Assembly (NCBI GenBank): GCA_009760855.2
Contig: WPIO01000015.1
Span: 945,001-1,009,000 of the forward strand
DNA length: 64,000 nt
Direction: 5' to 3'
Source: Cristatella mucedo
Taxonomy: Eukaryota; Bryozoa; Phylactolaemata; Cristatellidae
This document shows positions 34,665 to 45,729 of this stretch, piece after piece (the first letter of the stretch is position 1; every line of letters begins with the position of its first letter). Position numbers and translations under genes: made by a program. Under the pieces are notes generated by a model, which saw only the letters and a program-made list of their open reading frames with translations, was not told the origin of the DNA and searched no databases.

Positions 34665-34895
34665 GCTCTTTCTTCAGTCGCTGTGCATGCTGCCACTGAC
34701 CACACTGTGCATGCTGCCACTGACCACACTTGCATGCTGACCACGTGCACGTCACCCCTAGCCACGCTATTCACGTTGCTCATCAAGTACGATACCTCTC
34801 ACCATTCGGTCGTGTTTCCTTTGCAGCAACGCGTCAAACGCCTAGAAAGAGATTGAGTTCTCTGAGGGCGCTTTATAAAGTGTAGTATTATTATT
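34665..34895 (+). mobile_element. LINE family 1, 3' UTR fragment
   Basis: Contains the 3' UTR motif GTGCATGCTGCCACTGACCA, here tandemly duplicated (about 34682-34730), then AACGCCTAGAAAGAG, GAGGGCGCTTTA and a TATTATTATT tail. It lies just beyond the poly(A) end of the DRC10 gene. Confidence 0.8.
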
Positions 34896-35126
34896 TTTTA
34901 TTATTGTTGTTGCATTCTCTACAGCAGTGTAATGACTCGCCCTCATTTCGCCAACCTCGCCGGCTGCACTTCGATCGCAGGCGGTCCGAGTGAATTGCGC
35001 GAGCAGACGGGGGATGCACACGGCGGCCACACGGAAGCCAATGCCTCGCCGAGGCTGGGCGAGCGTCGGTTGCACGCGCGCGCGACGCAGAGCGTACTCC
35101 CGCCGCACTCGCCTTTCCGAACGGCG

Positions 35127-35132
35127 TTTATT
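35127..35132 (-). promoter_or_regulatory. Candidate poly(A) signal of the DRC10 gene
   Basis: AATAAA on the minus strand, about 370 nt downstream of the stop codon. No nearer canonical signal was seen. Confidence 0.5.
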
Positions 35133-35497
35133 AATAGCATCCAGCGCGGCCGCTGCGAGCGCTTTCGCGACCGCCGTCCAACGCCAACAAATCCCCCGAA
35201 CCACCCCGACGAGGCTCGGCTCGCGAGCTTCGGCTTGCCGGGCCGCTCGCGAGCGGCGCCAAGTTTCCCGAGCGTCTCGGGCGCTCGACCCCCGGAAGCC
35301 GGGCTGCCGCCACCGCCGCCGCGGCATCTTCTGCCAGAGGAAGCGCTCTTCGACGCGCGACGACTGCCAAGCGGGTGGGCGGGCGGCCGCTCAGGTCGCC
35401 GCTGCCACCGCCGGCTTTGTCTTCGGCTCGCCGCGCCGCGCCGCGGGCGGGCCGTGCCGAAGGGGGCGGCGGCGAAGGGAGCGGCGGCGGCGGCGGC

Positions 35498-38148
35498 TCA
35501 CTTGCCCTTCTTGCCCTTCTTGCCGCCGCCGCCGCCCTTCTTGTTCTTCTGCTTGAGCGCCTTGCGCACCTTGTACGAGCGCCAGAAGGCCTGTATGGTG
35601 GTGGCGGCCTTGGTGGTGAGCTCGAGCTCGCGCTCGGCCGCCTGGCGCTTCTCGCGCGCCGCCGTCCGCTCGGCCACGATCTGCTTGTACTCGGTCTCGA
35701 GCGTCTTGAAGCGCTCCTCCAGCTCGTGCAGCTGCTTCTTCTCCTCCGTGTAGACGGCGTCGATCTCTTCGAACTCGTCCTGCCGGTCGCCCATGTCGCC
35801 GTCGTACTTTTGAATCCAGTTCTCCACTTCCGTCTCGATTTTCCACTTTTTCTGCGCGCGCGCGCCAGAGAGAGAAAACTGGGGCGACGGTTCGCCGACG
35901 ACAGCCGCAGCCATTGCGGGCGGCCGGTGCGCGCGCGAGGGCGAAGAGCGCGCGCTTGCTCGCGCGTGCACGCGCCCCCGAGGCTCGGCAGCTCGAGCAA
36001 GCGTCGCGGTGCAGTTTACGCCTGCACTGCGGCGAGAGCTGGAGAGCGGAGCTCGTTCGCCTGTGGCGCACACTGCCTGCGCCACACTCGCTTGAACTGC
36101 CCAGCGGCAAATTGCCTCCATCCATCGCCCTCGCGTAAAGCAACCTGGCCAAGCTCTGCGTGACTGGCGAGATTTAAATTCTTCGCAGTAAGCACTGCTT
36201 CTGCTAAATTTCACTGGTGTACACCTATCTAATTCCGATACCGACCGAATGCGAAAGCCACGTGACCAAAGGCACTGCACGCGCCGCGGCGGTAGTCGCT
36301 GGCAGACCGGCTTTTAACCACGGGCGCCTATTGCTGACGAAGTTGGCTCGTTCTTGCTTCTTCACAGCCGCGGTACAGATCCGGTCTGGCTGCCGCGAAG
36401 TTCACTTGCAAACAGAAGCACTGTGCTAGGTCCCGTTATGGGTTTGGTGTAACCCGTTAGTGCTTATGAGATGACGTCCTGATAATTCGCGTACATTATT
36501 CTTTGTTGCAGCTACCTATTCTCGGTAAAAATGTGCATTAAAATAACTTTGTAACTATAAGCTTTAAGCCTGCAAGGGATGCCTTAAACTATGTGAATAT
36601 ACCGCCTCGAGAGCGCTGCAACTCGTGCGCGTGCGCGAGCGTGGCGCTTTTTATTACAGCAGCAGCGCGGCGAATTGCAACTTCCGCCTCAGCGCTGTCG
36701 CCAGGACGAAAAAATACTCGCTGCACTGCCATGTTGGAACGCGCCAGAAGCGAAACGTTCGAGCGAGTTCAAGGCCTTAAAATTGTCCGCAGTGCTAACC
36801 TGCGGCCGACGGATCAGAGTGTAGCGAACGGGCGGCGTAGCCTGCGCCCTCAACCTTTAATGGCGGGAAGACTTTCAAGGCGAGGTTTTCCAAGCTCTCA
36901 CAAGACTAAGAATGAACATGCAAGCCTTCGGCCACCGAGAAAGCAGCCGAGACTTCGAGAGAACTCCTTCCGCCAACTGGTAGCGAAAAATGTAGCCACT
37001 AATGCTGCGTATGGTTAATTTTTGTCAGAGATTGCGGCATTTTTGCCCCTGGTTCTTAGCCTTAGGTTAAGGTGCTTGCTCTTCACAGGTTGTGAGTGCG
37101 AGTCAGCAGTGGGCGATCCTGCGTTGCCCACTGCAAGCGGTGGTGAAAGCCGATGGGCTTTTCTGTCGCTACACAAATGAGGCTGTTAAATCAGCTAATC
37201 TTTGTTCGCGAAAGTTAGACGCGGAGATACACGTGCTCTTTATTTGAATAATAAAAACCTACTCTGAGCGTACTGCCTGCTAGCCGCGGGAGTGCACTCT
37301 GTGTGCCCTTGAATGACCAAGTAAAACAAAACTTATCTAGGCCTGTCACCACTGCACACCAGACCCCTCTAGCCCACTACGCCTCCCACGGCTTGGCTAC
37401 TTCATACCTAGCTGAACTGCTGCACAGGTTTCAGCCTCCTTGTGCCTCCCGGGTCCTTTATAAACAATAAATTAGCAGTTCCATTCCTACTCTTAAGGAT
37501 CGTTAGCGACAGAAGCTTGTGCTCCATTGATCCTAGACTGTGGGACTCATTTACACAACTTTTAAACAACGACTTCCTCTTTCCTCTTCCTAGCAACTGT
37601 GGCACATTTCCAGCCGACTTGAGCTGCTATTTTTATGCTATAACTTCTTTGACTACCCCCTGGTCAGCCATGCTTCTCGCCTATTCTTTGTTTCGTGAAA
37701 ATAACTCCGTTTGGCTACTGCATGCGCACCAAAAATCCCTTAGGTTTTGCATGCGCAATAGAAAACTCTCCTGCGTAACATTCTCACGTAGTAGCTGCGA
37801 CTTTGTGACTTACAAACGCAGATACATTACATAACATTAACCCTGGTGGCTCAGTTAGGCGTTTAGACGCGCATACATATGTGTAGATACCCGTCTATTT
37901 ATAGCGCTTGTGTGTGCGTTCCGTGCACGCTTTTGTAATGCCTGCTCCAGGGCAAGCAGATTATGCTTCCCTGAAATACAGTCAGCTTTCAAGTTTTCAG
38001 GTTTACAGTTCAAGTTTATTGGTCGCTAAAACATCCTAAAGCGCCTAGAAAAAGATTTAGTTCTATGAGGGCGCTTTATCAAGTGCATTTTTATTATTAT
38101 TACTATTATTATTACTTCTGCCTGTGCTGTCATAGCTATGCCGAGTTC

Positions 38149-38225
<77 letters not shown>

Positions 38226-39677
38226 AAGGTGCAGAAAAAAAGACAGACAGACAGAGATTGACAGACAAAGGGGGCTCTCGGAAGAAAACGAACTTTATAG
38301 CGCGCTGCACCATCAACTAAACTGCATCTCGCCCGACCGTTTGCCAATCGAACCCACTGCTCTGAAGTAGCAGCAGTCCCCCGAATTAAGATAGAAAGTC
38401 GCAGCGCATGGCCCAGAGCGCCGCGCAGCGCAGCGCGAAGGACGGCAGGATGCACGGAGCGCGCGAGAGACTCCGCGCTGGCGGTGCGGTGCAGCGTTGT
38501 GCACGCGCGCGCGCCGTACCCGTCTCAGGTTCTGCTCCTCCTCGCGGTGCTCGGTGACGAGGTTCTGCAGCTGCGCGCGCAGCTGGTTGATTTCCGCCGT
38601 CAGCTTCTGCCTCTTGCCGTCGCTGTTCTTCCGGTCGGCCGCTTCCTGCTTGTCGGCGTCCGACTTCATGCGCCGTATCTCATCCTCCGTTTGCTTCTCG
38701 AGCACGTGCAGCTCGCCCTGCAGCTTGCGTATGACGTCGTTCTTCTTGCGTATCTCGGCGTCCTTCTCCTCGTTGGCAGCGGCCAGCTCGGCGCTCAGCT
38801 TGTCGATGACGAGCACGTTGTTCCGCTCCTGCGCCGACACCTGCGCCAGGTAGTGCAGCTTGTCGTTCTCCTCGACCGGCGTCATGAGCAGCCGCTCCAT
38901 GAGAATGTCGCGCAGCTCGTTCAGGTTGTTGATAAGGTAGTTGGCCTCGCGCGACCGACTCGACGTCGGCTCGTCGAGGAGCATCTTGGCAGCGGACGGG
39001 TTCGACGCGAGCGTGCGCAGGATGTCCTTGACGCTCGAGGCCAGCTGCAGGCGCGCGGCGCTCAGGCTCTCGAGCGCCGGCGACGGCTGCTGCTCGCCGC
39101 CGCCGTACGCGCTCTCCGCCGCGACGCTTTTTGCGCTCGGAGCCCTGGGCTGCAGCGGCTGCTGCTGCTGGGCGAGATGAGGAGAAGCGGCGGCCTGCGT
39201 CGTCGTCGCGAGCGCCCTGCCCGACGGCGGTCGCGACGCGGCGGCCGCCGCCGGAGTTGCTCGGCCTGCGGCGGCGGCCGCCGCAGCCGCCTCCGCGTCT
39301 TTGATGCTTTCGGCGGCAAACTTGCGCTCCAGTTCCAGCAGGCTCTGGTGCTCCGCCCTGTGCCGCTCGAGAAGAAGGCTCAGCCCTTCGCCCAACATCG
39401 CCCTGTACTTGTCGAGATTGTTGAGCACGTACGGCAGGACCGTCATGACCTCGATCTTGCGCTTCGCGTCCTCAAGGACGCTCACTATACGCTGCGATTC
39501 CACGGAAGTCAGCTTTTTTCGCGTCGGCTCGAGCGCTCGCAGCGGGTCCAGCTTGATCTTGTTGTTCCGTCTGGCCGCCGCTTGAGCGGACGCGGGATTG
39601 CGAATCGCCGCCGGCAGACCGAACGTCAGCTGGCTGGTGTCAACCGCGTGGATCTGCTCCGTAATCGTCGAAGACAT
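35498..39677 (-). CDS. IQCD: Dynein regulatory complex protein 10 (IQ domain protein D), two exons
   Basis: DRC10 is a subunit of the nexin-dynein regulatory complex that links neighbouring axonemal doublets and controls ciliary beating. Exon 1 is 38520-39677 (386 codons, donor GTACGG) and exon 2 is 35498-35851 (acceptor after GCGCGCAG), joined in phase 0 for 503 residues. Exon 1 has a helical N-terminus with P-L-R-A-L-E-P-T-R-K-K-L and E-S-Q-R-I-V-S-V-L-E-D-A segments typical of the family. An Ala/Pro/Gln-rich insert spans about 128-203, followed by long coiled coil. The splice reconstitutes L-R-R-K-K-W-K-I-E-T-E-V-E-N-W-I-Q-K-Y-D. An IQ motif (I-Q-A-F-W-R-S-Y-K-V-R-K, about 472-483) and a Lys/Gly tail end the protein. 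Vertebrate DRC10 is near 450 residues, so the insert explains most of the excess. Intron: about 2.7 kb. Third positions are strongly GC. Start chosen as the first ATG before the conserved N-terminus. Confidence 0.92.
37045..37205 (+). mobile_element. SINE family 2 copy in DRC10 intron
   Basis: Contains GGTTAAGGTGCTTGCTCTTCACAGGTTGTGAGTGCGAGTC, a tRNA-like box A/B region, then GTGGGCGATCCTGCGTTGCC...AAGCGGTGGTGAAAGCC and AGGCTGTTAAATCAGC, matching the order of the copy at 54085-54260. Confidence 0.6.
37310..37835 (+). mobile_element. LINE family 2, 3' part, in DRC10 intron
   Basis: Plus-strand coding remnants (I-N-N-K-L-A-V-P-F, P-R-L-W-D-S, L-S-C-Y-F-Y-A) and a terminal TTACAAACGCAGATACATTACATAAC match the family 2 C-terminus and tail. 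Its orientation is opposite to the host gene. Confidence 0.75.
38030..38112 (+). mobile_element. LINE family 1 tail
   Basis: AAAGCGCCTAGAAAAAGATT...GAGGGCGCTTTATC with a TTATTATTATTACTATTATT tail: the conserved hairpin and tail only. It lies in the DRC10 intron. Confidence 0.8.
38151..38228 (+). repeat. (GA)n microsatellite in DRC10 intron
   Basis: A near-perfect GA tract, followed by GACA-type units. Confidence 0.98.
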
Positions 39678-39689
39678 TTTGGGGCCACT

Positions 39690-40420
39690 GAAATTCTATT
39701 TACCTCAGCTATTCGTTACCGGTGTTGCTTTCTGTTTCCGCAAACGATGTCTCGTTCCAGACGGCAGCGGGAACGACGTCCGCTATTTACTAGCGGCCAT
39801 GTTGTGTCCTCATAGCAACGTCTACCACGTGACCAGCCGTAGCTGGTATTCCACCACCAGGTTTGCAGTAACGTCTGAGTTTTGTAAAGTAACAAGACTT
39901 TCGCGATTAAATGAATTTATTCAAAAGAAATCATGAAAAATTTATGAATGTGAGACAGAGCTATGACGTGTTGGGATGTTGGCCAACGTTCGGCGCCCTG
40001 TTTGGGGCACGCTAACCGGTACATCCCGGTCACCGAGGCGCTCCCTATTCGGCGGAGTTTAGCATCGTTCACCGCCGATTCTCGAGGAAGGGCGAGTTGA
40101 TTCAACTACATCCCCGAAATATTTTATTCAGGACCCCGCAAAAAAGCGAAGAGACAACGGCTGAGAAGGCAGGGAGCTCGAGCGGTTTATCGCTTGGCCA
40201 CAACAATTTCTTCCCGCTCGGGCCCCGGTGGGGGGAGGAGGCCCCCTCCCCACGTCCCCTACGGTAGCGTTCCCAACGCGTTTTGCAAGCGAAGTTATAT
40301 GCAGAATTTACACAAAATCCTGAACATAATGAGGTCGTTTGAATAAGGCTCGCTTAGCTTCCCGCGTACTTTGATCACCCTCACTTTTGTGGAGCTGTAA
40401 TGACACCCTATCTAACATCG
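39690..40420. other. Upstream region of DRC10; no gene recognised
   Basis: Contains the presumed 5' UTR and promoter of the minus-strand DRC10 gene. I see no TATA box near the start codon. No other coding evidence. Confidence 0.35.
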
Positions 40421-40424
40421 AATC

Positions 40425-40960
40425 GGTTTCAAGATCCTCGGTCTGGCTTACAGGTCACTTCATTCGCCTGCCCCAGCCAGCCTATCCAATCTCCCTGCTC
40501 CTCCAGCTTACGCTCGCGCCATCGCTCTGCAGTATCTAGTAATCTTTTCGTCCCTCTCGCTAAATTGAAATGATTTGGCGATCGAGCGTTCAGCTCGTCT
40601 GCATCAAAGTCTGAAACTCACTTGCGGACACAGCAACTACCTGCCATGACTTGGCATCCTATAAGCTTCAACTAAAGACATCTTTTTCGGTCAAGTTTCC
40701 TTTCGCCCCGACAACTTGTCATTTTTTGGTTCCGTTTGTGCTTTGCGTGCAAACCTGTGCTCAATTCAATGCTGTATGTCACTAGTCACAAGTCTTATTA
40801 ACCGGTGGCCATGAGATTATTCATGATTGATTTAACATGCTGGCCTAAGAGTGATATTTGTTTGAGTTTTGCACGCTTTTTACCTTGCATGTCACTAACC
40901 CCATACAAGTTTAAAGGTTGTTTGATTCAACTGCCTCATTTGTATCGATGCAGAGGAGCC
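40425..40960 (+). mobile_element. LINE family 3 fragment, 3' part
   Basis: Reads F-K-I-L-G-L-A-Y-R-S-L-H-S on the plus strand, then the CCTCTCGCTAAATTGAAATGATTTGG segment also present at 63460-63490. The 3' UTR resembles that of the 63 kb copy. The tail is lost where a family 2 fragment abuts. Confidence 0.65.
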
Positions 40961-40964
40961 TTAC

Positions 40965-41180
40965 GTAAAGTAATGAATCTCCGTCTGTAACTCCATACAG
41001 ACTAAATGGGTGCTACGCACGAGAGTTTTCTGTCGCGCACTCAAAGCTTAAGAGGCTCTCGATACGCAATTTGGTAGTCAGCAGACTTCATCTCAAGCAA
41101 CAAAGACAAAGATAGAAGCATTGCTAAGTCAGGAGGGCAATTGAGGTAGGAAGTAGCATGAAAGTGGCAGCTCAGAACAG
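40965..41180 (-). mobile_element. LINE family 2, 3' end fragment
   Basis: The minus strand ends in GGAGTTACAGACGGAGATTC and carries the preceding C-terminal coding remnant. It lies in opposite orientation to the neighbouring family 3 fragment. Confidence 0.7.
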
Positions 41181-41184
41181 CCAA

Positions 41185-41345
41185 CTTCAAGACTCGAACC
41201 CACGACCAGGGTTGTAAAAAATGAACACCTTACCCATGAGCTAGGACCCGGGGTTGATAGGTATTAATTTTCTGGCATTGAATTGTAAAGCACCTGGATA
41301 GAGACTTGGCCCTCTTCAGAGTGTTATACAAAAGACGTATTATTA
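41185..41345. mobile_element. SINE-like element with L2-type tail
   Basis: A box-B-like ACTCGAACCCACGACC segment near 41194 is followed on the plus strand by TGTAAAGCACCTGGATAGAGACTTGGCCCTCTTCAGAGTG and a TATTATTATG tail, a variant of the hairpin and tail of the L2 families. Head and tail may belong to different elements. Confidence 0.45.
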
Positions 41346-41384
41346 TGTCCCGAACTCGACAATCGGACTTACGAGGTAGCTGTA

Positions 41385-41500
41385 AGGATCTATAATATCT
41401 GTATATGTATTATTTAATATCTATCTGTAATATGTATCTGTATCTGTAATATGTAATATCTGTAGATGTAGTATCTGTATAATATCTGTAATATCTATGA
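41385..41500 (+). repeat. Imperfect ATATCTGTA-type tandem repeat
   Basis: Variants of AATATCTGTA and TGTATCTGTAATATG recur about ten times. Confidence 0.7.
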
Positions 41501-41979
41501 CATTCTCACTACGCCTACCCCATTCCTGTTCCGAGTCGGTCTTCCGGAGGAGGAGTGGTTAAGTCTTACTGGAACCTTTCGTCTAATAAATTTGCTGAAA
41601 TATTAATTTCTAAAATTTGCTCCATAGCGTATTAAACTGGCATTAACTGCGGATTCTAGCCGTAGCGAGTAGCCAAGAGACCTCGACATCGAGCTACGCG
41701 TCGCTCGTGCTTGAGCAGACGTAGCCCGACGCCGCAGTGGGGCGTAGTGAGCAACGTCTGAGAACATTGACAATATTATGAGCACTACCAGTCGATTACT
41801 GACTTATCCGCTATGGCACCTTTAGAATAAGGATGCAACAAGCGTCTACGAGAGCTGGGCGCCCGACCGCCCACCGCCCAGCTGTGTCAAGTAAATCGCA
41901 CGCATTCGGTCGTAAAAGAAAGAAGACGCTTTGCCGACAGGAAAGTAGGTCACGAGACATTCTCCAGCCACGCCCGCTA

Positions 41980-43560
41980 AAACGTCACGGTGTGCTCGCG
42001 AAAAATTCTTGGCTACCGGCTCGGTTACGCCAGCTACGCTGCTCGAAAGTCGACCCGGAAGTGTTTTCGAGCAGCTGTTCCGCTTCCGGCGCGGTGGAGC
42101 TTGGCATTTGCGAGGACGGTCGGACCGAGCAGCTGCGCATCCTCTTGTGCGAACGAGCGGCGGCGGCGCGCTGACGCATCGCCGCCGCTCGTTCATTCAG
42201 CAGGTCGCCGTCGGGCTCGGCGGCGGCGATGCGTCGAACTCGGTTCGATTCGAACTCGGTCGGCACATCGCCGTCCCGCAAACGACCAACGTTGCAGACC
42301 TCGCAAGCTGCGGCGTCGAGCGCCTCGTCAGGAGCGCCGCCGGCCCCAACCCCCCCCCCCCCGCAAGCAGGCGCGCGACCGCTGCAGCCGATTTGCTGTC
42401 GGCAACCCGCCCCGCCGGCGCTTCGAACGTCGCCGGACTAGGGTGGGGCGCGCCCGAGCTTATGTCCACGTCTCTGGCAGCCGCGCTTCTGCCTCGCTGC
42501 TGCGTGCCAGCCGCAGCCGAGACTGAGCGGCGAGTAAATCGATTCGGCCGCCGCCGCCGGATGTGACCGACTGATCGGGTCTCTCAGGGCGCGGCGCTCG
42601 CCTCGCGTCGCACGCTCCAGAGGCTCGGCGGCAGCTGCGCCGCCGCCGCCGCTGCTGCCGTCTGCAGCGGCGGCGCAGCTGCCGGCGGAGCAGCTGCTCG
42701 CGCGCGCCGTGGCAACGCGCCCCCACCCGCCTAGGTAGGCCTGAGCGCTCGAAGGCGTCCGCGGGCGGCTATAGTGCCTAGCTGCCACCATTTGGTCGGC
42801 GACGAACGTCGGCGGCGCTGCTTTGGCGAGCCTGAAGCGCCGCCGCTCACTGCACCGTAGCAAGAGTGTTAACCGGCGGTTAATGCGCGAAGGCGATTAG
42901 GGGGCAGCCGGACGCCGCAGGCTGACCGGCGCGGGAGTCGCATGACGGCGCTGGAATCTCGCGGCGCTCTACCGGACCGCTAAAGCGCTCCGGAGCAGCC
43001 ATTGTCCCGCGGGTGCGTGCCCAGACCAGTCGCCTGGCGCTCAGCAGGCGAGTTGGCATGAGGCTAGTATACACAGTGGAGTTTATCGGAGTGTGCGCGA
43101 CCGACGCGCTCACATTTGGCTCATTAGCAGGCACGCTCGTGTGCAAGACTCGCTGCCGTGAGTGCTGCTGCGCACCGCGATTGCAGATCTGGGCACTATT
43201 AAGACGGAAGGAAGCGGGCCCACTGGCGCACGGCCGTTCGCCATCGTCTCAAGGGTCCTACTCGTCCTCGACGCATCGTCCGCGTTCTCTCGATCGACGC
43301 TAGCAATCGGCGCCTCACGAAAAAAAGCGTCGCCTACCGCGCACAGTACGCCGCGGCGTCTGCGCAGTGTGCTAGTCCACTCTTCTTCGGTAAAGCGACA
43401 TCCTCCAATCCTACGCACTCGAACGATGAGCTGCGCACAGCTCGCTGCAACGCTTAGTTTCGGTCACTGGGGCTGCGCCGGTCGCTTCGGCAATGCCCGA
43501 GATCACGCCGGGTTTAGCCGCGTGCATTGGCACGATTGCTATTATAATTAATACAAAGCA
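41980..43560. other. GC- and CpG-rich region without an assignable gene
   Basis: Overlapping open frames occur on both strands, as expected for GC-rich DNA, and none resembles a known family. The stretch could be a CpG island or hold untranslated exons. A C-run lies at about 42351-42362. Confidence 0.35.
42151..42235. repeat. Two mutually exclusive GC-rich hairpins
   Basis: GAACGAGCGGCGGCG (42151-42165) pairs exactly with 42180-42194. GACGCATCGCCGCCGC (42173-42188) pairs exactly with 42220-42235. The two stems share 42180-42188, so only one can form at a time. Confidence 0.8.
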
Positions 43561-43588
43561 AATAGTAAATAATAATATAACTATATTG

Positions 43589-43594
43589 TTTATT
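43589..43594 (-). promoter_or_regulatory. Candidate poly(A) signal
   Basis: AATAAA on the minus strand, 142 nt downstream of the stop codon of the intronless gene at 43736-44794, within an AT-rich patch that contrasts with the GC-rich coding region. Confidence 0.6.
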
Positions 43595-43735
43595 GGAGCG
43601 GACTTGATTTATACAGCCCCTCTAGCCGCCGCAACTCGGGCTAGCGGCACGCCGCCGCCGCCGAGATCGGCGCGTCGCGGCGACGGGCTCCTTCACCTCT
43701 CCGCCGCACTGGCGAGGTGCGCCCTCGATACCTAC

Positions 43736-44794
43736 CTACCACGGCGACTGCAGCTCGCTCTCCGCGAACTGCCGGGCTCGCTCGAGCGCTCGCCTCGCCC
43801 GCTGCCGCTCCGCCCACGCCCCCAGCGGCTCGCCGGGGGCGTGCTCGCGCTCCAGAAGCTCGCTGGCCGCCAGCGCCAGACGCGCCAGCCGCCCGCTCAG
43901 CTCCGCGTCGGCCGCGCGTCGTCGCTCGGCGTAGGCGCGCGCCGCCTCGGCCACCTCGCACCGCCGCCGCCGCTCCTCTTCCGACGGTGCGCGGCCGCTC
44001 GCCGTGGCGATGTCGGGCTCACCGTATCGGCGGTAGAATCGCGGGCGCTGGGCGGCGTCGGCGACATGCTGCCGCACGACCTTCTTGGCCCACTTCAGGC
44101 ACTTCCTCTCGTCTTTCTCGCTCTCCTCCAGCACTCGGACGGCCGCCTTGAGCGCCGCCCGGCCTTCTGCGCCGGCGGCGCCGCGTTCCTTCGCCTCCTT
44201 CCGCCGCACGTACTCGCTGGCGGTGAGGGCGACCTCTTCGAACTGCCACCGCTCCTTCTCCGAGCTCAGGCTCTGCGCTCGGCGACGGTCGGCAGCGTAC
44301 AGCCACGGCGCCGGCGGCTCCTTCGCAGCAGCGCGCAGCAGCTCGGCGCGTTTCTCCCGCGCCGGCTCCGCCGCCGCGGCGTCGGCGGCGGTCAGCACCT
44401 TCCAGGCCGTCTTGAACGCCGCTTGCTTCCTGCTCCGCTCGACGCTCATCAAGCTTCTCAGCCGCTCGACGTCCGAGCGGTGACGACAGTCGTCGCCGCC
44501 GCCGTCGTCACCTTCGTCGCCGCCGCCTTTGCCTCCTTCTCCCGCGTCGCAGTCGGCGCGCGGAAGCGCGCGCGCTTGCGCCACCGCGGCGGCGGCGGCG
44601 GCGAGCGTGCAAAGGCCGCGCGCGCCGCCGTCGCGACTCAAATGGCCGCCGCCGGCGTACCGGCGTGCCGGCGACGAGTCGCAGTCGTCGTCGCCGCCGC
44701 CGCCAGGGCACCCGATGGCGCTCTCCGGTGCCCGGCGATCGCCGTGGCCGCCCGATTTCCGGCCGCTCTCATCGGCCGAGCTGCGGTCAGCCAT
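43736..44794 (-). CDS. Intronless GC-rich gene for a charged helical protein, unrecognised
   Basis: A 352-codon frame begins with ATG in a good context (CGCCATGGCTG) and stays open to TAG-type termination at 43736. The first 85 residues are Gly/Asp/Ser/Arg-rich and low in complexity. From about residue 110 to the end the protein is Ala/Arg/Glu/Lys-rich and predicted helical by eye, with W-K-V-L, W-L-Y-A-A-D-R-R-R, W-Q-F-E-E-V and F-Y-R-R-Y-G-E-P-D-I landmarks. A canonical poly(A) signal lies 142 nt downstream. I see no signal peptide, membrane segment or enzyme motif. The regular spacing of aromatic residues in charged helices argues against a chance frame, but opposite-strand frames of similar length (485 codons on plus) exist because of GC content. 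A ciliary or cytoskeletal coiled-coil protein is possible, without family evidence. Confidence 0.6.
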   Translation of the reverse strand: MADRSSADESGRKSGGHGDRRAPESAIGCPGGGGDDDCDSSPARRYAGGGHLSRDGGARGLCTLAAAAAAVAQARALPRADCDAGEGGKGGGDEGDDGGGDDCRHRSDVERLRSLMSVERSRKQAAFKTAWKVLTAADAAAAEPAREKRAELLRAAAKEPPAPWLYAADRRRAQSLSSEKERWQFEEVALTASEYVRRKEAKERGAAGAEGRAALKAAVRVLEESEKDERKCLKWAKKVVRQHVADAAQRPRFYRRYGEPDIATASGRAPSEEERRRRCEVAEAARAYAERRRAADAELSGRLARLALAASELLEREHAPGEPLGAWAERQRARRALERARQFAESELQSPW

Positions 44795-45364
44795 GGCGAG
44801 TCAGGTTCGCCTGAGCTACGCTGGCGAACTTCGGTGCGCGAAGCCGCTTCACCTGCGCGGACGCATACGGGAGAGGCGCATGTGCACGGCAGTCGAGAGG
44901 GAGCGGATGCGCGCGCGCCGCGTATCGGTCGGGAACTTTTCTTACGATAGCACAGCGAGCGGGAAAAGTAAGAGCCCTTTTGGCAATGTCGAGCGTTTGC
45001 CAATCGCGCTGGGGCTCTTACCGTCGCCGCTCGCGTGAGCGCCAGGATCGAGCAACGTGCAAAACGACGGTGGGCGAGCGCGTCGCTAAAGCGCTGTCAC
45101 GCCGACCACCGCACGCGGTCGACGACCGACCGACGCGCTCCGCCGACAGACGCGCTGCATCGCACGCCCAATTCGACTGGCGACGACCGTTGCAGTGCGG
45201 GAGGCGGCTGCGGCAGCAGCGCACGCACAACCGAGCCGCGGCCGTCTCGCACAGGCTTAGTTTGCTCTCGCGTTCGACGCGGCGTTCTCGACAATTTTTG
45301 AGGCGTAGCGCCGCTGCCGCCACTCATACCGGGTCCACTTTTCAATGTCGACGCCAAGAAAGGA

Positions 45365-45430
45365 GAAACGGAAGAAAGCAGAACGGAAGAAAGCAGAACG
45401 GTGGAACGACGGAAGAAAGCAGAACGGTGT
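45365..45430 (+). repeat. Short tandem repeat of a CGGAAGAAAGCAGAA unit
   Basis: Three exact copies of CGGAAGAAAGCAGAA, one separated by a short spacer, plus a partial copy upstream. A GA microsatellite follows 60 bp on. Confidence 0.85.
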
Positions 45431-45490
45431 ACGGTAAAAGTGCCGAAGAACACATAAGTGGGACAAAGAGGCTAACCGGCCAGGGCCTTA

Positions 45491-45491
<1 letters not shown>

Positions 45492-45568
<77 letters not shown>

Positions 45569-45642
45569 GGTGGAGTGAAAGAGAAGAGAGACAGAATGCT
45601 GGCTAGGAGCAGACTAGTGTGAGAGAGAGAGGGAGAGAGAAG

Positions 45643-45674
<32 letters not shown>

Positions 45675-45680
45675 ATACGC

Positions 45681-45713
<33 letters not shown>
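45492..45713 (+). repeat. Compound (GA)n microsatellite
   Basis: Three GA tracts interrupted by GGTGGAGTGAAAGAG, CAGAATGCTGG and GCGAGAGAGAATACG. Confidence 0.97.
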
Positions 45714-45717
<4 letters not shown>

Positions 45718-45729
45718 GAAAGGGGCAAA

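Noticed and set aside
36593-37018. 141-codon plus-strand frame in the DRC10 intron
   Set aside because: Arg/Ser-rich without domain resemblance; consistent with chance.
38484-39815. A 443-codon plus-strand frame opposite DRC10 exon 1
   Set aside because: Shadow frame of a conserved gene on the other strand; no family resemblance.
43493-44950. A 485-codon plus-strand frame in the GC-rich region
   Set aside because: It runs antisense to the 352-codon minus gene and starts in AT-rich sequence. Its composition (Arg/Pro/Ala/Leu-rich) is typical of the shadow of a GC-rich gene.
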